Shown one piece after another: positions 35,559-43,491 of a stretch of 64,000 bases of DNA. Source of the stretch: Clostridium swellfunianum (lineage in GTDB: Bacteria > Bacillota > Clostridia > Clostridiales > Clostridiaceae); contig NZ_JAMOFV010000006.1 in the NCBI RefSeq assembly GCF_023656515.1, positions 4,030,194 through 4,094,193 on the forward strand. Reading direction: 5' to 3'. Each line of letters opens with the position of its first letter. The stretch's first letter is position 1. The notes beneath the pieces are model-generated. The model saw only the letters and a program-made list of their open reading frames with translations. It made no database searches and was not told the DNA's origin. A program made the position numbers and the translations under genes.

Positions 35559-35676
35559 AAAATGCTCTATCTCGTAAAGATTAGCACTTTTTCGGTAAAT
35601 AAAGTTAATTCTAAAGACAAAAAGCAAAAGAAGTATCTGATGGCACTTGCACCAAATACTTCTTATTTATATTATA
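35559..35676 (-). promoter_or_regulatory. Attenuator-like leader of the amidohydrolase gene
   Basis: On the minus strand a TATAAT (35671-35676) is followed at once by a 9-bp hairpin (35628-35636 with 35656-35664) and, 37 bases later, by an intrinsic terminator (35559-35591, nested 4-bp segments) with at least ten T. The amidohydrolase start is 48 bases beyond. The first hairpin could alternatively end the upstream ABC operon. I do not recognise a known riboswitch. Confidence 0.45.
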
Positions 35677-35776
35677 ACAGCATTTAGCAAAAAAGTATAC
35701 TTAATTTTATTGATATAGTAGCATTTTAATTAAGTCTATCCCTATGATTGAGTATCTATGCTTTGAGTAAGGATAG

Positions 35777-36541
35777 TTATATTTTTTTATAGTTCCTCAT
35801 TGCAAAGATATAAGCAACAAATGTTATTGCTATACACCAAACAATAGCAACCCATATTTCATTTCCTACTGGTTGATTTGCTAATAAATTTCGAATAGCT
35901 TCTACAATAGGGGTTACAGGCTGATTTTCTGCAAAGGCACGTACTGCTTTTGGCATAGTAGCTGTTGGTACAAAGGCAGAACTTATAAATGGTAAAAAGA
36001 TTATTGGATAAGAGAATGCCCCTGCGCCATCTGGTGTTTTAGCAGCAAGTCCCGCAATTACCGCAATCCAAGTTAAAGCAAGTGTAAAGATTCCGAGAAT
36101 TCCAAATACCGCGAGCCACTCAAGGATTCCTGCTGAAGAACGGAAGCCCATTAACAATGCAACGAGTATAATCACTACTACAGAAATTCCATTTGAAATT
36201 AATGAGGTTAATACATGTCCCCATAATACTGAAGAACGAGCGATAGGCATTGAGTGAAAACGCTCAAAGATACCACGTGATTTATCTATAAACAAACGGT
36301 AAGCTACATATGCAATCCCGCTGCCAATAGCCATTAACATTATACCTGGCAATAGGTAATTAACATAACTTCCCGCACCTGTTTCAATTGCACCGCCAAA
36401 TACATAAACAAATAATAACATCATGGCAATTGGTGTAATACAAACTGTAATAATTGTATCCATACTTCTAGAAATATGACGCATAGAACGTCCAAACATA
36501 ACACCCATATCTTTTAAAAAATATTTATTTGTAGATTCCAT
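35777..36541 (-). CDS. ABC-2 type permease (DrrB-like)
   Basis: 254-residue membrane component of a drug-type ABC exporter with six hydrophobic segments. Features include an N-terminal amphipathic start (GVMFGRSMRHISRSMDTI), the conserved RGIFERFHSMPIARSSVLWG loop, and VTPIVEAIRNLLANQPVG near the end, as in DrrB/daunorubicin-resistance permeases. Its ATPase partner lies 71 bases upstream in the same direction. Substrate unknown. Confidence 0.87.
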   Translation of the reverse strand: MESTNKYFLKDMGVMFGRSMRHISRSMDTIITVCITPIAMMLLFVYVFGGAIETGAGSYVNYLLPGIMLMAIGSGIAYVAYRLFIDKSRGIFERFHSMPIARSSVLWGHVLTSLISNGISVVVIILVALLMGFRSSAGILEWLAVFGILGIFTLALTWIAVIAGLAAKTPDGAGAFSYPIIFLPFISSAFVPTATMPKAVRAFAENQPVTPIVEAIRNLLANQPVGNEIWVAIVWCIAITFVAYIFAMRNYKKI

Positions 36542-36612
36542 CTAATTTTTCCTCCTTTTAGTCGGAAACACTGAGCAATTAAAGACTCTCGCTTCCGCTC
36601 GATAATTACTCG

Positions 36613-37389
36613 TTAAAGGTCATTTAGGCCTTTAACCTCCTTTTTCCCAATGATTGTTAGGAATATCTCTTCTAATGTAGGTTGTTTTTCAACATATTCA
36701 ACTTTTGCAGGCGGAAATAACTTTTTCAATCCTTCCAGTGTATCAATGGCAATGATTTTTCCACCATTAAGAATAGCAATTTTATCTGCAAGTTGTTCTG
36801 CTTCTTCTAAATATTGTGTAGTTAAGAATACTGTAGTTCCTGAAGCTGATAACTCTTTTACTATTTTCCAAACTTCTAAGCGTGCTTCCGGATCTAGACC
36901 TGTTGTTGGCTCATCCAGGAAGATAATCTTTGGGTTTCCAACTAAACTCATTGCTATATCAATTCTTCTTTTCATACCTCCAGAGTAAGTACCTACTCTG
37001 CGGTTTGCAGCCTCTGACATGCCAAAACGATTAATTAATTCATCTGCCACTTGATTTGGATTTTTAAGATGTCTAAGTTTTGCAATCATTTGAAGATTTT
37101 CACGTCCAGTCAAAATTTCATCAATAGCAGCAAATTGACCAGTAAGACTAATAGAGCCTCTAATGTCCCTTGGATTTTTTTCAATATCAAAACCATTGAT
37201 CTCAACATTTCCAGCATCTGCTTTAAGTAAAGTGACCATGATTTTAATCATCGTTGTTTTTCCTGCCCCATTGGAACCTAGTAATGCAAAGATACCTCCC
37301 TGCTCTACTTCAAAATCTACTCCTTTGAGCACTTCTACATTTCTGTAGGCTTTCTTTATCCCTTTTACTTGTATGATATTTCTTTTCAT
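36613..37389 (-). CDS. ABC transporter ATP-binding protein (DrrA-like)
   Basis: 258-residue ATPase: Walker A LLGSNGAGKTTMIKI, Q-loop, signature YSGGMKRRIDIA, Walker B IIFLDEPTTGLDPEARLEVW and a switch segment where the usual His is Gln (TTQYLEEAEQ), as is normal in the DrrA group. The short C-terminal tail (PTLEEIFLTIIGK) is typical of drug and lipid exporters. AGGAGG lies before the ATG. It pairs with the DrrB-like permease downstream. Confidence 0.9.
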   Translation of the reverse strand: MKRNIIQVKGIKKAYRNVEVLKGVDFEVEQGGIFALLGSNGAGKTTMIKIMVTLLKADAGNVEINGFDIEKNPRDIRGSISLTGQFAAIDEILTGRENLQMIAKLRHLKNPNQVADELINRFGMSEAANRRVGTYSGGMKRRIDIAMSLVGNPKIIFLDEPTTGLDPEARLEVWKIVKELSASGTTVFLTTQYLEEAEQLADKIAILNGGKIIAIDTLEGLKKLFPPAKVEYVEKQPTLEEIFLTIIGKKEVKGLNDL

Positions 37390-37430
37390 TTTCTTTTCCT
37401 CCTATAATTATAATTAAGTTTCATAAAAAA

Positions 37431-37470
37431 AGAGCCGACAACTGTGATTTCACTCACGGTTATCGGCTCT
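37431..37470 (-). terminator. Terminator of the KTR gene
   Basis: 16-base arms (37431-37446 with 37455-37470) overlap the stop codon; the minus strand continues TTTTTTATG. It separates the KTR gene from the ABC operon downstream. Confidence 0.8.
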
Positions 37471-37648
37471 GCGTCATAGCGTCTGGCTCTTTGATAACTG
37501 ATATATTCATTTGTTTTGCATTGATTATAGTTTCCTGTTTACACCTGGGACAAAATAGCGGGAAGTTTTCAAGTACCGTATCACCACCTATCTTGACCTT
37601 TGTTCTTCCTCTGCAGACCGGACATAATATCCATTCGTAGTTACACAC
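37460..37648 (-). CDS. Cysteine-rich KTR-domain small protein
   Basis: 62-residue zinc-ribbon protein with CPVC (C9, C12) and CPRC (C33, C36) around a GRTKVKI core, ending in the very characteristic EPDAMTQSR. These KTR proteins are common cargo of Tn916-like and other integrative conjugative elements and of resistance cassettes. The start is GTG with AGGGGGTGG 6 bases upstream. No other conjugation genes are near, so this is probably a leftover of an element. Function unknown. Confidence 0.82.
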   Translation of the reverse strand: MCNYEWILCPVCRGRTKVKIGGDTVLENFPLFCPRCKQETIINAKQMNISVIKEPDAMTQSR

Positions 37649-37692
37649 TCTGCCACCCCCTTACTTCATGTTTTTGTTGACCACTATCATTT

Positions 37693-38043
37693 TTACTTAG
37701 TTTTATCTGTAGCCTTTTTCATAGCCTTGTTAACTTCTTGGTTAACAGATTCTTGATAGATGTCAGCGTAAGTTTTTGAATCTTTGATTAAATCGTCGCA
37801 AAAATCTGCTACGTCAGCGCCTGTCACTTCTAGTACTCCTTTTCCTAAGGCCGCGCCCTCTTCAAAAAGATCTATAATTCCTGAGAGTAGATCTATCCCG
37901 TCTGTTAGCTCAACAGGGCCAACCTTATAGAGATATTTTTGAATCTCTTTATAAACAATCTGATAATCTTTCGGAAGCCCTTTGACACGGGCCATGTGCG
38001 CTCGCCACTCTTTTTTGCCTTCTATTATATCTTGTATTCTCAT
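37693..38043 (-). CDS. DUF1048 protein (copy 1)
   Basis: 116-residue helical protein of the DUF1048 family, recognised from the segment KEWRAHMARVKGLPKDYQIV, the following YLYKVGP, and EEGAALGKGVLEVTGADVAD. Such proteins are encoded next to PadR regulators in Firmicutes. It is the third gene of the padR operon, 27 bases after the other DUF1048 gene. Molecular function unknown. Confidence 0.82.
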   Translation of the reverse strand: MRIQDIIEGKKEWRAHMARVKGLPKDYQIVYKEIQKYLYKVGPVELTDGIDLLSGIIDLFEEGAALGKGVLEVTGADVADFCDDLIKDSKTYADIYQESVNQEVNKAMKKATDKTK

Positions 38044-38070
38044 ATTATCCTCCTTGCAATCCTCATGTTC

Positions 38071-38418
38071 CTATTTACCTAATTTCTTAGCGATACTATT
38101 GTTTAGCTGTTTGCGCCACTTGTCGCGATAAGAATTTGCGCCTTCTTCACCCAACAGTGCTAAGCAGAAGCCTTTGATATCATCACCTAGAACCTCTTGG
38201 ATATCCTGACCGTCAGCCGACGTTTCTTCAAGTAAGCCAAGCACACCGTCAAGAATTGGCATTAGGTTGCGGCCGGTTAAATCTGAGTGCGGCCAAAGAT
38301 TTTCTTTGATTTTTTCCCATGCCTCTTGATAATCAGCCGGCAGCTTTTTGGCGCGCGATTGAAAAGTTTTATATTCTTTAGTCATGTCGCTTCCAGTGAT
38401 TTTTTCCCAAAAATTCAT
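38071..38418 (-). CDS. DUF1048 protein (copy 2)
   Basis: 115-residue paralogue of the next gene (SRAKKLPADYQEAWEKIKEN, then LLEETSADGQDIQEVLGDD). Its start codon overlaps the padR stop by one base, so translation is coupled. The duplicated DUF1048 pair behind a PadR gene is a recurring cassette in Firmicutes. Base composition is noticeably more GC-rich than the core genes around 60 kb, which suggests import. Confidence 0.82.
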   Translation of the reverse strand: MNFWEKITGSDMTKEYKTFQSRAKKLPADYQEAWEKIKENLWPHSDLTGRNLMPILDGVLGLLEETSADGQDIQEVLGDDIKGFCLALLGEEGANSYRDKWRKQLNNSIAKKLGK

Positions 38419-38741
38419 TATTTCTTCTCCTTTAACTCACTAATTTTTGATGATACGAATTCCCATCTTTCCCAGAACCTCCTGAGCTCCTCACGCCCCA
38501 TGTCATTGAGCGTAAAAAACTTTCGCGGAGGTCCCATGTCGGATGGCTTTTTCGTAATTTCCACCAGCTTGTTTTTCTCAAGTCTCACCAAAATGGTATA
38601 AACTGTGCCATCTACAACGTCCGAAAATCCGAGGGCATTCAGCCGTCTTGTGATCTCGTAACCGTAGATTTCCTCGTGGCTGATGATTTCAAGGACACAG
38701 CCTTCCAGTACACCCTTTAACATTTCTGTTATGTTTTCCAA
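38418..38741 (-). CDS. PadR-family transcriptional regulator
   Basis: 107-residue winged-helix repressor. The motif GYEITRRLNALGFSDVVDGT (helix-turn-helix) and KPSDMGPPRKFFTLNDMGRE (wing) match the PadR-s2 subfamily, with a short C-terminal helix for dimerisation. It heads an operon with two DUF1048 genes, and an ACTATATAGT palindrome overlaps the -10 of its promoter, which points to autorepression. It may also control the ABC exporter further along. Confidence 0.88.
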   Translation of the reverse strand: MENITEMLKGVLEGCVLEIISHEEIYGYEITRRLNALGFSDVVDGTVYTILVRLEKNKLVEITKKPSDMGPPRKFFTLNDMGREELRRFWERWEFVSSKISELKEKK

Positions 38742-38757
38742 TTTAATTACCTCTCTG

Positions 38758-38829
38758 CTATATAGTATTACCGATATTCTGTATTACTTACTACCACTAT
38801 ATAGTAACACGTAGTAGTGATAGTGTCAA
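38758..38829 (-). promoter_or_regulatory. padR promoter with overlapping operators
   Basis: Minus-strand -35 TTGACA (38824-38829), 17-base spacer, -10 TACTAT (38801-38806). The palindromic ACTATATAGT covers the -10, and the decamer CTATATAGTA occurs twice (38758 and 38797), the second copy between promoter and gene. This is the expected look of a PadR autoregulatory site. Confidence 0.6.
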
Positions 38830-38948
38830 TATGATTTTTTATTAAATATAATTGTTTAGAAATTTGTTTAACACATATCACCTGTATATATTGTTTCGTT
38901 TCTAAACTGTTTTTTATATACTTTCCATTAGAAATCCTATCAAATATA

Positions 38949-38990
38949 AAAATCCCCTATCCCCGCAGTAATTGGGAGATAGAGAATTTT
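38949..38990 (-). terminator. Terminator of the YwqK-like gene
   Basis: A 16-bp stem with several G-U pairs on the minus strand (38949-38964 with 38974-38990), followed by TTTTTATATTTG. It lies 62 bases beyond the stop codon at 39052. Confidence 0.6.
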
Positions 38991-39051
38991 CCAATTTTAT
39001 CTTAAAACATATCTACTGTTTATTTCTGTCATTTATTTGAGCTTATTCTCT

Positions 39052-39339
39052 CTACAGTTCTTTTTTCCCCCGTTTAGTTGCCTTATGCTTTGTTCCTTTG
39101 TCGTCGTATGTAATCCACTCACCTATTGGCTCTCCCTTTTCAAAATATCCTGAACGTTTAATCGTGCCATCTGGTCGATACCATTCCCAATAACCTTCGG
39201 GCTGCCCATTTACCATCTTGCCTTTAGACCAAATGGTTGCTCCATTCGCATGGTATTTAATTGTGTACCCATCAACCACTTCTAATTTCTTTTCTTTAAC
39301 ACCGTTAGGATGAATCAAGTCACATTTTTCATTATCCAT
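39052..39339 (-). CDS. MORN-repeat protein, YwqK-like
   Basis: 95-residue protein with two clear MORN-type repeats (NGQPEGYWEWYRPDGTIKRS and KGEPIGEWITYDDKG) and a degenerate first one. Proteins of this kind are annotated as YwqK-family antitoxins, but no toxin gene is next to it. The C-terminus is Lys-rich. AGGAGGAG precedes the ATG. Probable accessory gene; function open. Confidence 0.65.
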   Translation of the reverse strand: MDNEKCDLIHPNGVKEKKLEVVDGYTIKYHANGATIWSKGKMVNGQPEGYWEWYRPDGTIKRSGYFEKGEPIGEWITYDDKGTKHKATKRGKKEL

Positions 39340-39696
39340 CTCTTATACTCCTCCTTATCTGATAATCATGAATACTAATATTCTTCTTTCTTCATCAGTT
39401 TATTATCTCTAAAAGTCTCAGTTCATTTCTTATCTGCTCTTTCCATTTATTAATATTACCAACCTCCTTTAGTAAAATTAATCAACTATCAGTATATCCT
39501 ATGCCATTACGTAAATGTCAACTTCATTCTTTATCCTTGATGTAAAATAAAAATGTAACTTCTTTATCCTTGAAATTTAATAATAATATTCAGTCTAGGA
39601 CATAAAAGAAGGAGGCTATTGAAAGCCCCCATTTTGAGTTCTATTTTAACAATTTTCGGAAAATTAGTGAACCTCACTTCGTTGTTCGTGCAAAAT
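39340..39696. other. Spacer without recognised gene
   Basis: AT-rich spacer. Only a short 7-bp stem (39611-39617 with 39624-39630) that may end the DUF4256 transcript on the minus strand is visible; no open frame or known RNA. Confidence 0.4.
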
Positions 39697-40260
39697 TTAG
39701 ACCCTTAGTGAACCACGGAATCCCCTGGCAGAATAGTAGGAGTCTGCACCATTGTGATACACAAAGACAGTGTCGTAGCGGCAATCCCCAAAGATGGCTC
39801 CACCGAGTTTTCTAATATTAGCAGTTGTTTTCAGCCAGCTCGATGTCTTGGTATCGAACTTCCCAAGTTTCTGCAGCTCCCGGTATTGTTCTTCTGTTAG
39901 AATTTCAATACCCATGACCCCTGCCATATTAATGGCGCTATTTTCCGGTTTATGTTGTTTCCTTGACTCCAGCGCTTCATGGTCGTAACAAATACTTCTG
40001 CGGCCTTTAGGGCTTTCTGCTGAACAATCATAAAAAATGTATTCACCCGTCGTTTCATCATAACCAACGACATCCGGCTCACCTCCAGTTACTTCCATTT
40101 CATTGAGTGACCAAAGTTTTTCAGTATTAGCTTCTAGTTTTGCATTTACTTTTTCCCATTCAAGTCCTTCATGGCGGCTTGTATTTTTCTTAAAACGGTC
40201 TTTCAATATTTTAATTAGTTCTTCATATTGTTCTGGTGACAACTCTTTTTTATTGATCAT
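39697..40260 (-). CDS. DUF4256 protein
   Basis: 187-residue protein of the DUF4256 family, recognised from LWSLNEMEVTGGEPDVVGYD, YIFYDCSAESPKGRRSICYD and MGIEILTEEQYRELQKLGKF. No membrane segment. Function unknown. It lies 25 bases after the GyrI-like gene in the same direction; with the divergent WYL regulator this three-gene set is seen in many Firmicutes as a mobile stress cassette (from memory, not searched). Confidence 0.82.
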   Translation of the reverse strand: MINKKELSPEQYEELIKILKDRFKKNTSRHEGLEWEKVNAKLEANTEKLWSLNEMEVTGGEPDVVGYDETTGEYIFYDCSAESPKGRRSICYDHEALESRKQHKPENSAINMAGVMGIEILTEEQYRELQKLGKFDTKTSSWLKTTANIRKLGGAIFGDCRYDTVFVYHNGADSYYSARGFRGSLRV

Positions 40261-40285
40261 TTATGAACACCCCTCTCTTGTTTCT

Positions 40286-40765
40286 CTATATCTTAACAAC
40301 AGGAATCCACATTTCACCGAAAACTAAGCCATTTCGCTGCTCCATCTGAACCGCTGCATTTGGCCCACCAACATAGGCATAATTATTTTCTTCATTCAAC
40401 GCCTGACCAAAGGCCATTCGGGTAAGCTTAGTATTCAATTCCTCAGCAGTTTTCCCTTCCCCCCTAACAACTAGATATTTTCCCTTAGGAAATTGGATAA
40501 CCCTGGTTTCTTCTGGTGCTGATTCCTCTGATATGACGCCAGCATAATGCATCATCTTATTATTTACCGCTTCGTTCACGGTAAAAATATAATCATTTGC
40601 TGCTAAGGCTTTCAAAGCATCAAGTCTTCCATCTTGGTTTACAGCCTGCCAAAAGTCTGATTTTTCCTTATTTATGCCAGCAGAGTCTGTGTAATGGCTC
40701 TTAAGCTCAGTACCAAAACCTATAACGGTGAAATTGTCTTTTTCTTCTATAGTGTAATTAGTCAT
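40286..40765 (-). CDS. GyrI-like / AraC effector-binding domain protein
   Basis: 159-residue stand-alone effector-binding domain (SOUL/BmrR-like ligand fold): YTIEEKDNFTVIGFGTEL at the start, FPKGKYLVVRGEGKTAEEL in the middle, and a C-terminal EMWIPVVKI with the acidic residue used by GyrI-like binders. It probably binds hydrophobic or cationic small molecules. Divergent from the WYL regulator (110-base spacer), which may control it. Confidence 0.8.
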   Translation of the reverse strand: MTNYTIEEKDNFTVIGFGTELKSHYTDSAGINKEKSDFWQAVNQDGRLDALKALAANDYIFTVNEAVNNKMMHYAGVISEESAPEETRVIQFPKGKYLVVRGEGKTAEELNTKLTRMAFGQALNEENNYAYVGGPNAAVQMEQRNGLVFGEMWIPVVKI

Positions 40766-40874
40766 ATCTAATACCTTCCTTTTATAAAATTATTCAAATG
40801 ACTTGTCGTTTTCACTTGATAGGTTTATAATACCCATAAATCATGTCAAATAATGATACTATTTAGGAGGCCCT

Positions 40875-41837
40875 ATGAAAAAAGTTGAGCGAATTAATAC
40901 AATCATGAGATATATCAACAATCGAGCCCACTTTACAATTTCTGAACTCATGCAGGAATTTAATATCTCTCGTTCAACGGCTATCAGAGATATCAGAGAT
41001 ATTGAAGCAATGGGTATGCCGCTTGTGGCTGAAGCTGGAAGAGATGGGGGGTATTTTGTCATGCAAAACTCTGTCCTGCCCGTTGTTCGCTTTACCGATA
41101 ATGAGGTCAAAGCTCTTTTTATTGCCTTTATGGCCACAAGAAATCAACAACTTCCTTACCTAAAGAGTCGTCAGTCTTTAGCTGAAAAATTATTGGGACT
41201 CATCTCTGAAAACCAGCAAGATGACCTGGTTCTTCTTAATCAAGTCTTGCTTTTTGAAGGGACCAATCCCTATAATCCTGATATACTTAATCTTTCTGAT
41301 CTTCCTCATCCCATATTGGAAAAACTCATTCAAATTCTTCTTTTGGATAGATATTTATCGATTTCCATCGAAGAAGCAGAGGTAGTAAAGTCTTATTCAA
41401 TTTATCTCCTGCACCTTTACCATGAAAATGGCCTTTGGTTAATTGACGCCTTTGACTTTAAGGAAGAAAAGAAGCAGATTTTTCCTGTGGATCATCTCTG
41501 CGATGTCAAACCCTGCGAGGATAAAGAGAGATTAAGTAGGAATAAGATTTTAGAAAAACTAAATAAGCAGAAAGAAGAAATCAACCTTGTTCTTGAACTT
41601 GGTCAAAAAGCGATCGCCCAGTTCAAAAAATACCATCCATTAAAAGTTTCAATTTCATATACGAATCCTTACCAAACCACGGCCATTCTAAAGACTTATA
41701 TCAATGTTAAAAGTTACGAAGAATTGACCGAAATGACGAATTGGTTACTTTTCCTGGGTGATAATATCAAGGTCAGAGAAATGCCAGAAGAAGTTTCAGA
41801 AGGGTTTCAAGAGAGATTACACCTATTCTACCCATAA
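40875..41837 (+). CDS. HTH-WYL transcriptional regulator
   Basis: 320-residue regulator: N-terminal DeoR/HTH_11 domain (ERINTIMRYINNRAHFTISE, RSTAIRDIRDIEAMG with the following EAGRDGGYFV wing) and a WYL domain in the second half (ENGLWLIDAFDF in place of a canonical WYL). The C-terminal part resembles WCX. Related to YobV/YafY. It is divergent from the GyrI-like and DUF4256 genes and is likely their regulator. AGGAGG precedes the ATG. Confidence 0.82.
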   Translation: MKKVERINTIMRYINNRAHFTISELMQEFNISRSTAIRDIRDIEAMGMPLVAEAGRDGGYFVMQNSVLPVVRFTDNEVKALFIAFMATRNQQLPYLKSRQSLAEKLLGLISENQQDDLVLLNQVLLFEGTNPYNPDILNLSDLPHPILEKLIQILLLDRYLSISIEEAEVVKSYSIYLLHLYHENGLWLIDAFDFKEEKKQIFPVDHLCDVKPCEDKERLSRNKILEKLNKQKEEINLVLELGQKAIAQFKKYHPLKVSISYTNPYQTTAILKTYINVKSYEELTEMTNWLLFLGDNIKVREMPEEVSEGFQERLHLFYP

Positions 41838-41932
41838 GCAATGGCCTGCACACATCATACAATGTAGCACTCTAGAAGATTTAGAAATGAAATAAAGCAA
41901 TATATAATCTGCTGTAATAATTTTATATATCA

Positions 41933-41995
41933 ATGAAACTTAATAAAGATGACTTCTATATATATAATACAGAAATCATCTTATTGAAGTTTCAT
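41933..41995. repeat. 63-bp inverted repeat
   Basis: 20-base arms (41933-41952 and 41976-41995) pair with a one-base slip; the loop is an AT-only 23 bases. There is no T-tract on either side. It lies in the 610-base spacer 41838-42447, which otherwise contains only the RlmCD remnant and a terminator. Confidence 0.55.
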
Positions 41996-42104
41996 AGGGA
42001 CTTTCAAAATTGTCCTTGGCAAAGGGTACATTTAAATCAGTCTGAGGGAGCATAAAATACACTTTAATTTACATTAATAAACCTTCAAGGCCTTTGCTAT
42101 CATC

Positions 42105-42191
42105 CTATTTTTTTACTATCCTAACAATCGTCTCCACATGCGGTATCACATTACTCTTATACAATTTAACAAAACATTCTGGGTTTATGTA
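42105..42191 (-). pseudogene. 3'-end remnant resembling an RlmCD/RumA methyltransferase gene
   Basis: A 28-codon minus-strand open frame ends in IPHVETIVRIVKK then TAG. The PHVETIV tail matches the C-terminus of the intact paralogues in this window (SHVETVCLLERK and [11 protein letters not shown]). The gene body is missing. Several integrative elements insert at the 3' end of rumA and carry a copy of its tail, so this could be an element end. Short and therefore uncertain. Confidence 0.4.
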
Positions 42192-42372
42192 CTATTTGGT
42201 GAAACTTACCCCACGGGGTGTCATAGATAAAGTATCAGACAGTCTAGTCACACAAAATAATGTGGACCTACTGTTATCAAAATGAAAACGCTTATCCAAG
42301 TTTTTTGTTTTCAGTTTTAATTATTGATTTCATTTCCCTCCTTTTTCTTTGCGCTGTACTAGGCTATAAAAA

Positions 42373-42409
42373 AGAGGCTATACTTCTTTAAAAGCAAAAC
42401 AGAGCCTCT
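42373..42409 (-). terminator. Terminator of the kinase gene
   Basis: 7-bp GC-rich stem (42373-42379 with 42403-42409) and a minus-strand tail of six T. It closes the ABC/two-component operon. Confidence 0.7.
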
Positions 42410-42447
42410 CATCCTCCTACCTAATGACAACATTTGCATTGTATTTC

Positions 42448-43491
42448 TTATTGAACAATCGGTATAGTAAAACTGAATGTTGTTATAGTATTGGAAATGC
42501 TTCTAACCCATATCTCGCCTCCATGATCTTCGATAACTCTTTTGCATATGGCAAGCCCAAGTCCCGCACCGCCATAATTGCGTGAGCGTGATTTTTCGGC
42601 ACGATAAAAATGATCAAAGACACGTGGCAAGTCCTCCGGTGCTATGCCAGAACCGTTATCCGACACCGAAATTGTCAGACACCTGTCATCGAGGTTTGCT
42701 TGGATGGTAATGATGCCATTTTCCCCAACATAACGTTTTGCATTTGAAATCAGGTTGTCAAACACATGTAATATACCGTTTTCATTTGCAAGTATATCAA
42801 CCTTTGGGAATGGACGCACAATTTCAAGTTGAATATTGCAGTCGGCAAATTCCAATTCATATGGCTCAAGTATTGCTTCGAACAATTCTTCCGAGTTTCG
42901 TTTGCACAAATCCTGTGCACCGCCGCTCAGCTCAAGTTGGGAATACTGGAAAAGACTTTCAATCTGTTTATCAAGGCTTTCGGTTTTGTTTTTAATTACA
43001 GATATATAACGATTAAACCTCTCCCGATCGTGGACTATACCATCCTCTAGGCCTTCGACATAACCGCGAATAGATGAAATCGGGGTACGCAGGTCGTGAG
43101 ATATACTTGCGATTAGTTCTTTCCGTGACTTTTCGAGGGCATCTTGTTTTTCAAGTGATTCTTTCAGCTGCATACGCAATTGGTCAAAGGCCAGACAATA
43201 CCTGCCCATCTCATTATCCTTTTTATACTTGATTTCAAAATCCAAATCACCAGCCATTATTCTCTTCGTGGCTTTATGAAGCTCATTCAAGGGTGTAAGA
43301 ACACTGTGGGCAATAATGCCCGAAATGATAGAAGCACAAACAATAAACGCTATGCTCTGTGCGAATATTATGATGATGGCGTTCCCTATGCCCGTGTCCA
43401 TGTTACTTCCAACGGCAAAAACTACGAGTACAGGTACCGAGATCATAAAAGCAAAGGCGATGATGAGTTTTTTACGAATGCCAAGCTTCAT
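42448..43491 (-). CDS. Sensor histidine kinase of the ABC exporter operon
   Basis: 347-residue kinase from ATG 43491 (GGAGGT 6 bases before it). Two membrane segments at about 8-25 and 38-60 with a very short outside loop, a HAMP domain, the H-box ELIASISHDLRTPISSIRGY, then N, G1 and G2 boxes (SDNGSGI, GGAGLGLAICK). A kinase with such a small outside loop usually senses within the membrane or through the ABC transporter, as in BceS-type systems. Its gene overlaps the response regulator gene by 20 bases. Confidence 0.88.
   Translation of the reverse strand: MKLGIRKKLIIAFAFMISVPVLVVFAVGSNMDTGIGNAIIIIFAQSIAFIVCASIISGIIAHSVLTPLNELHKATKRIMAGDLDFEIKYKKDNEMGRYCLAFDQLRMQLKESLEKQDALEKSRKELIASISHDLRTPISSIRGYVEGLEDGIVHDRERFNRYISVIKNKTESLDKQIESLFQYSQLELSGGAQDLCKRNSEELFEAILEPYELEFADCNIQLEIVRPFPKVDILANENGILHVFDNLISNAKRYVGENGIITIQANLDDRCLTISVSDNGSGIAPEDLPRVFDHFYRAEKSRSRNYGGAGLGLAICKRVIEDHGGEIWVRSISNTITTFSFTIPIVQ

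Noticed and set aside
42094-42285. 63-codon plus-strand frame in the spacer after the WYL regulator
   Set aside because: No ribosome site and its first half is antisense to the RumA-like remnant; the second half matches nothing I know.
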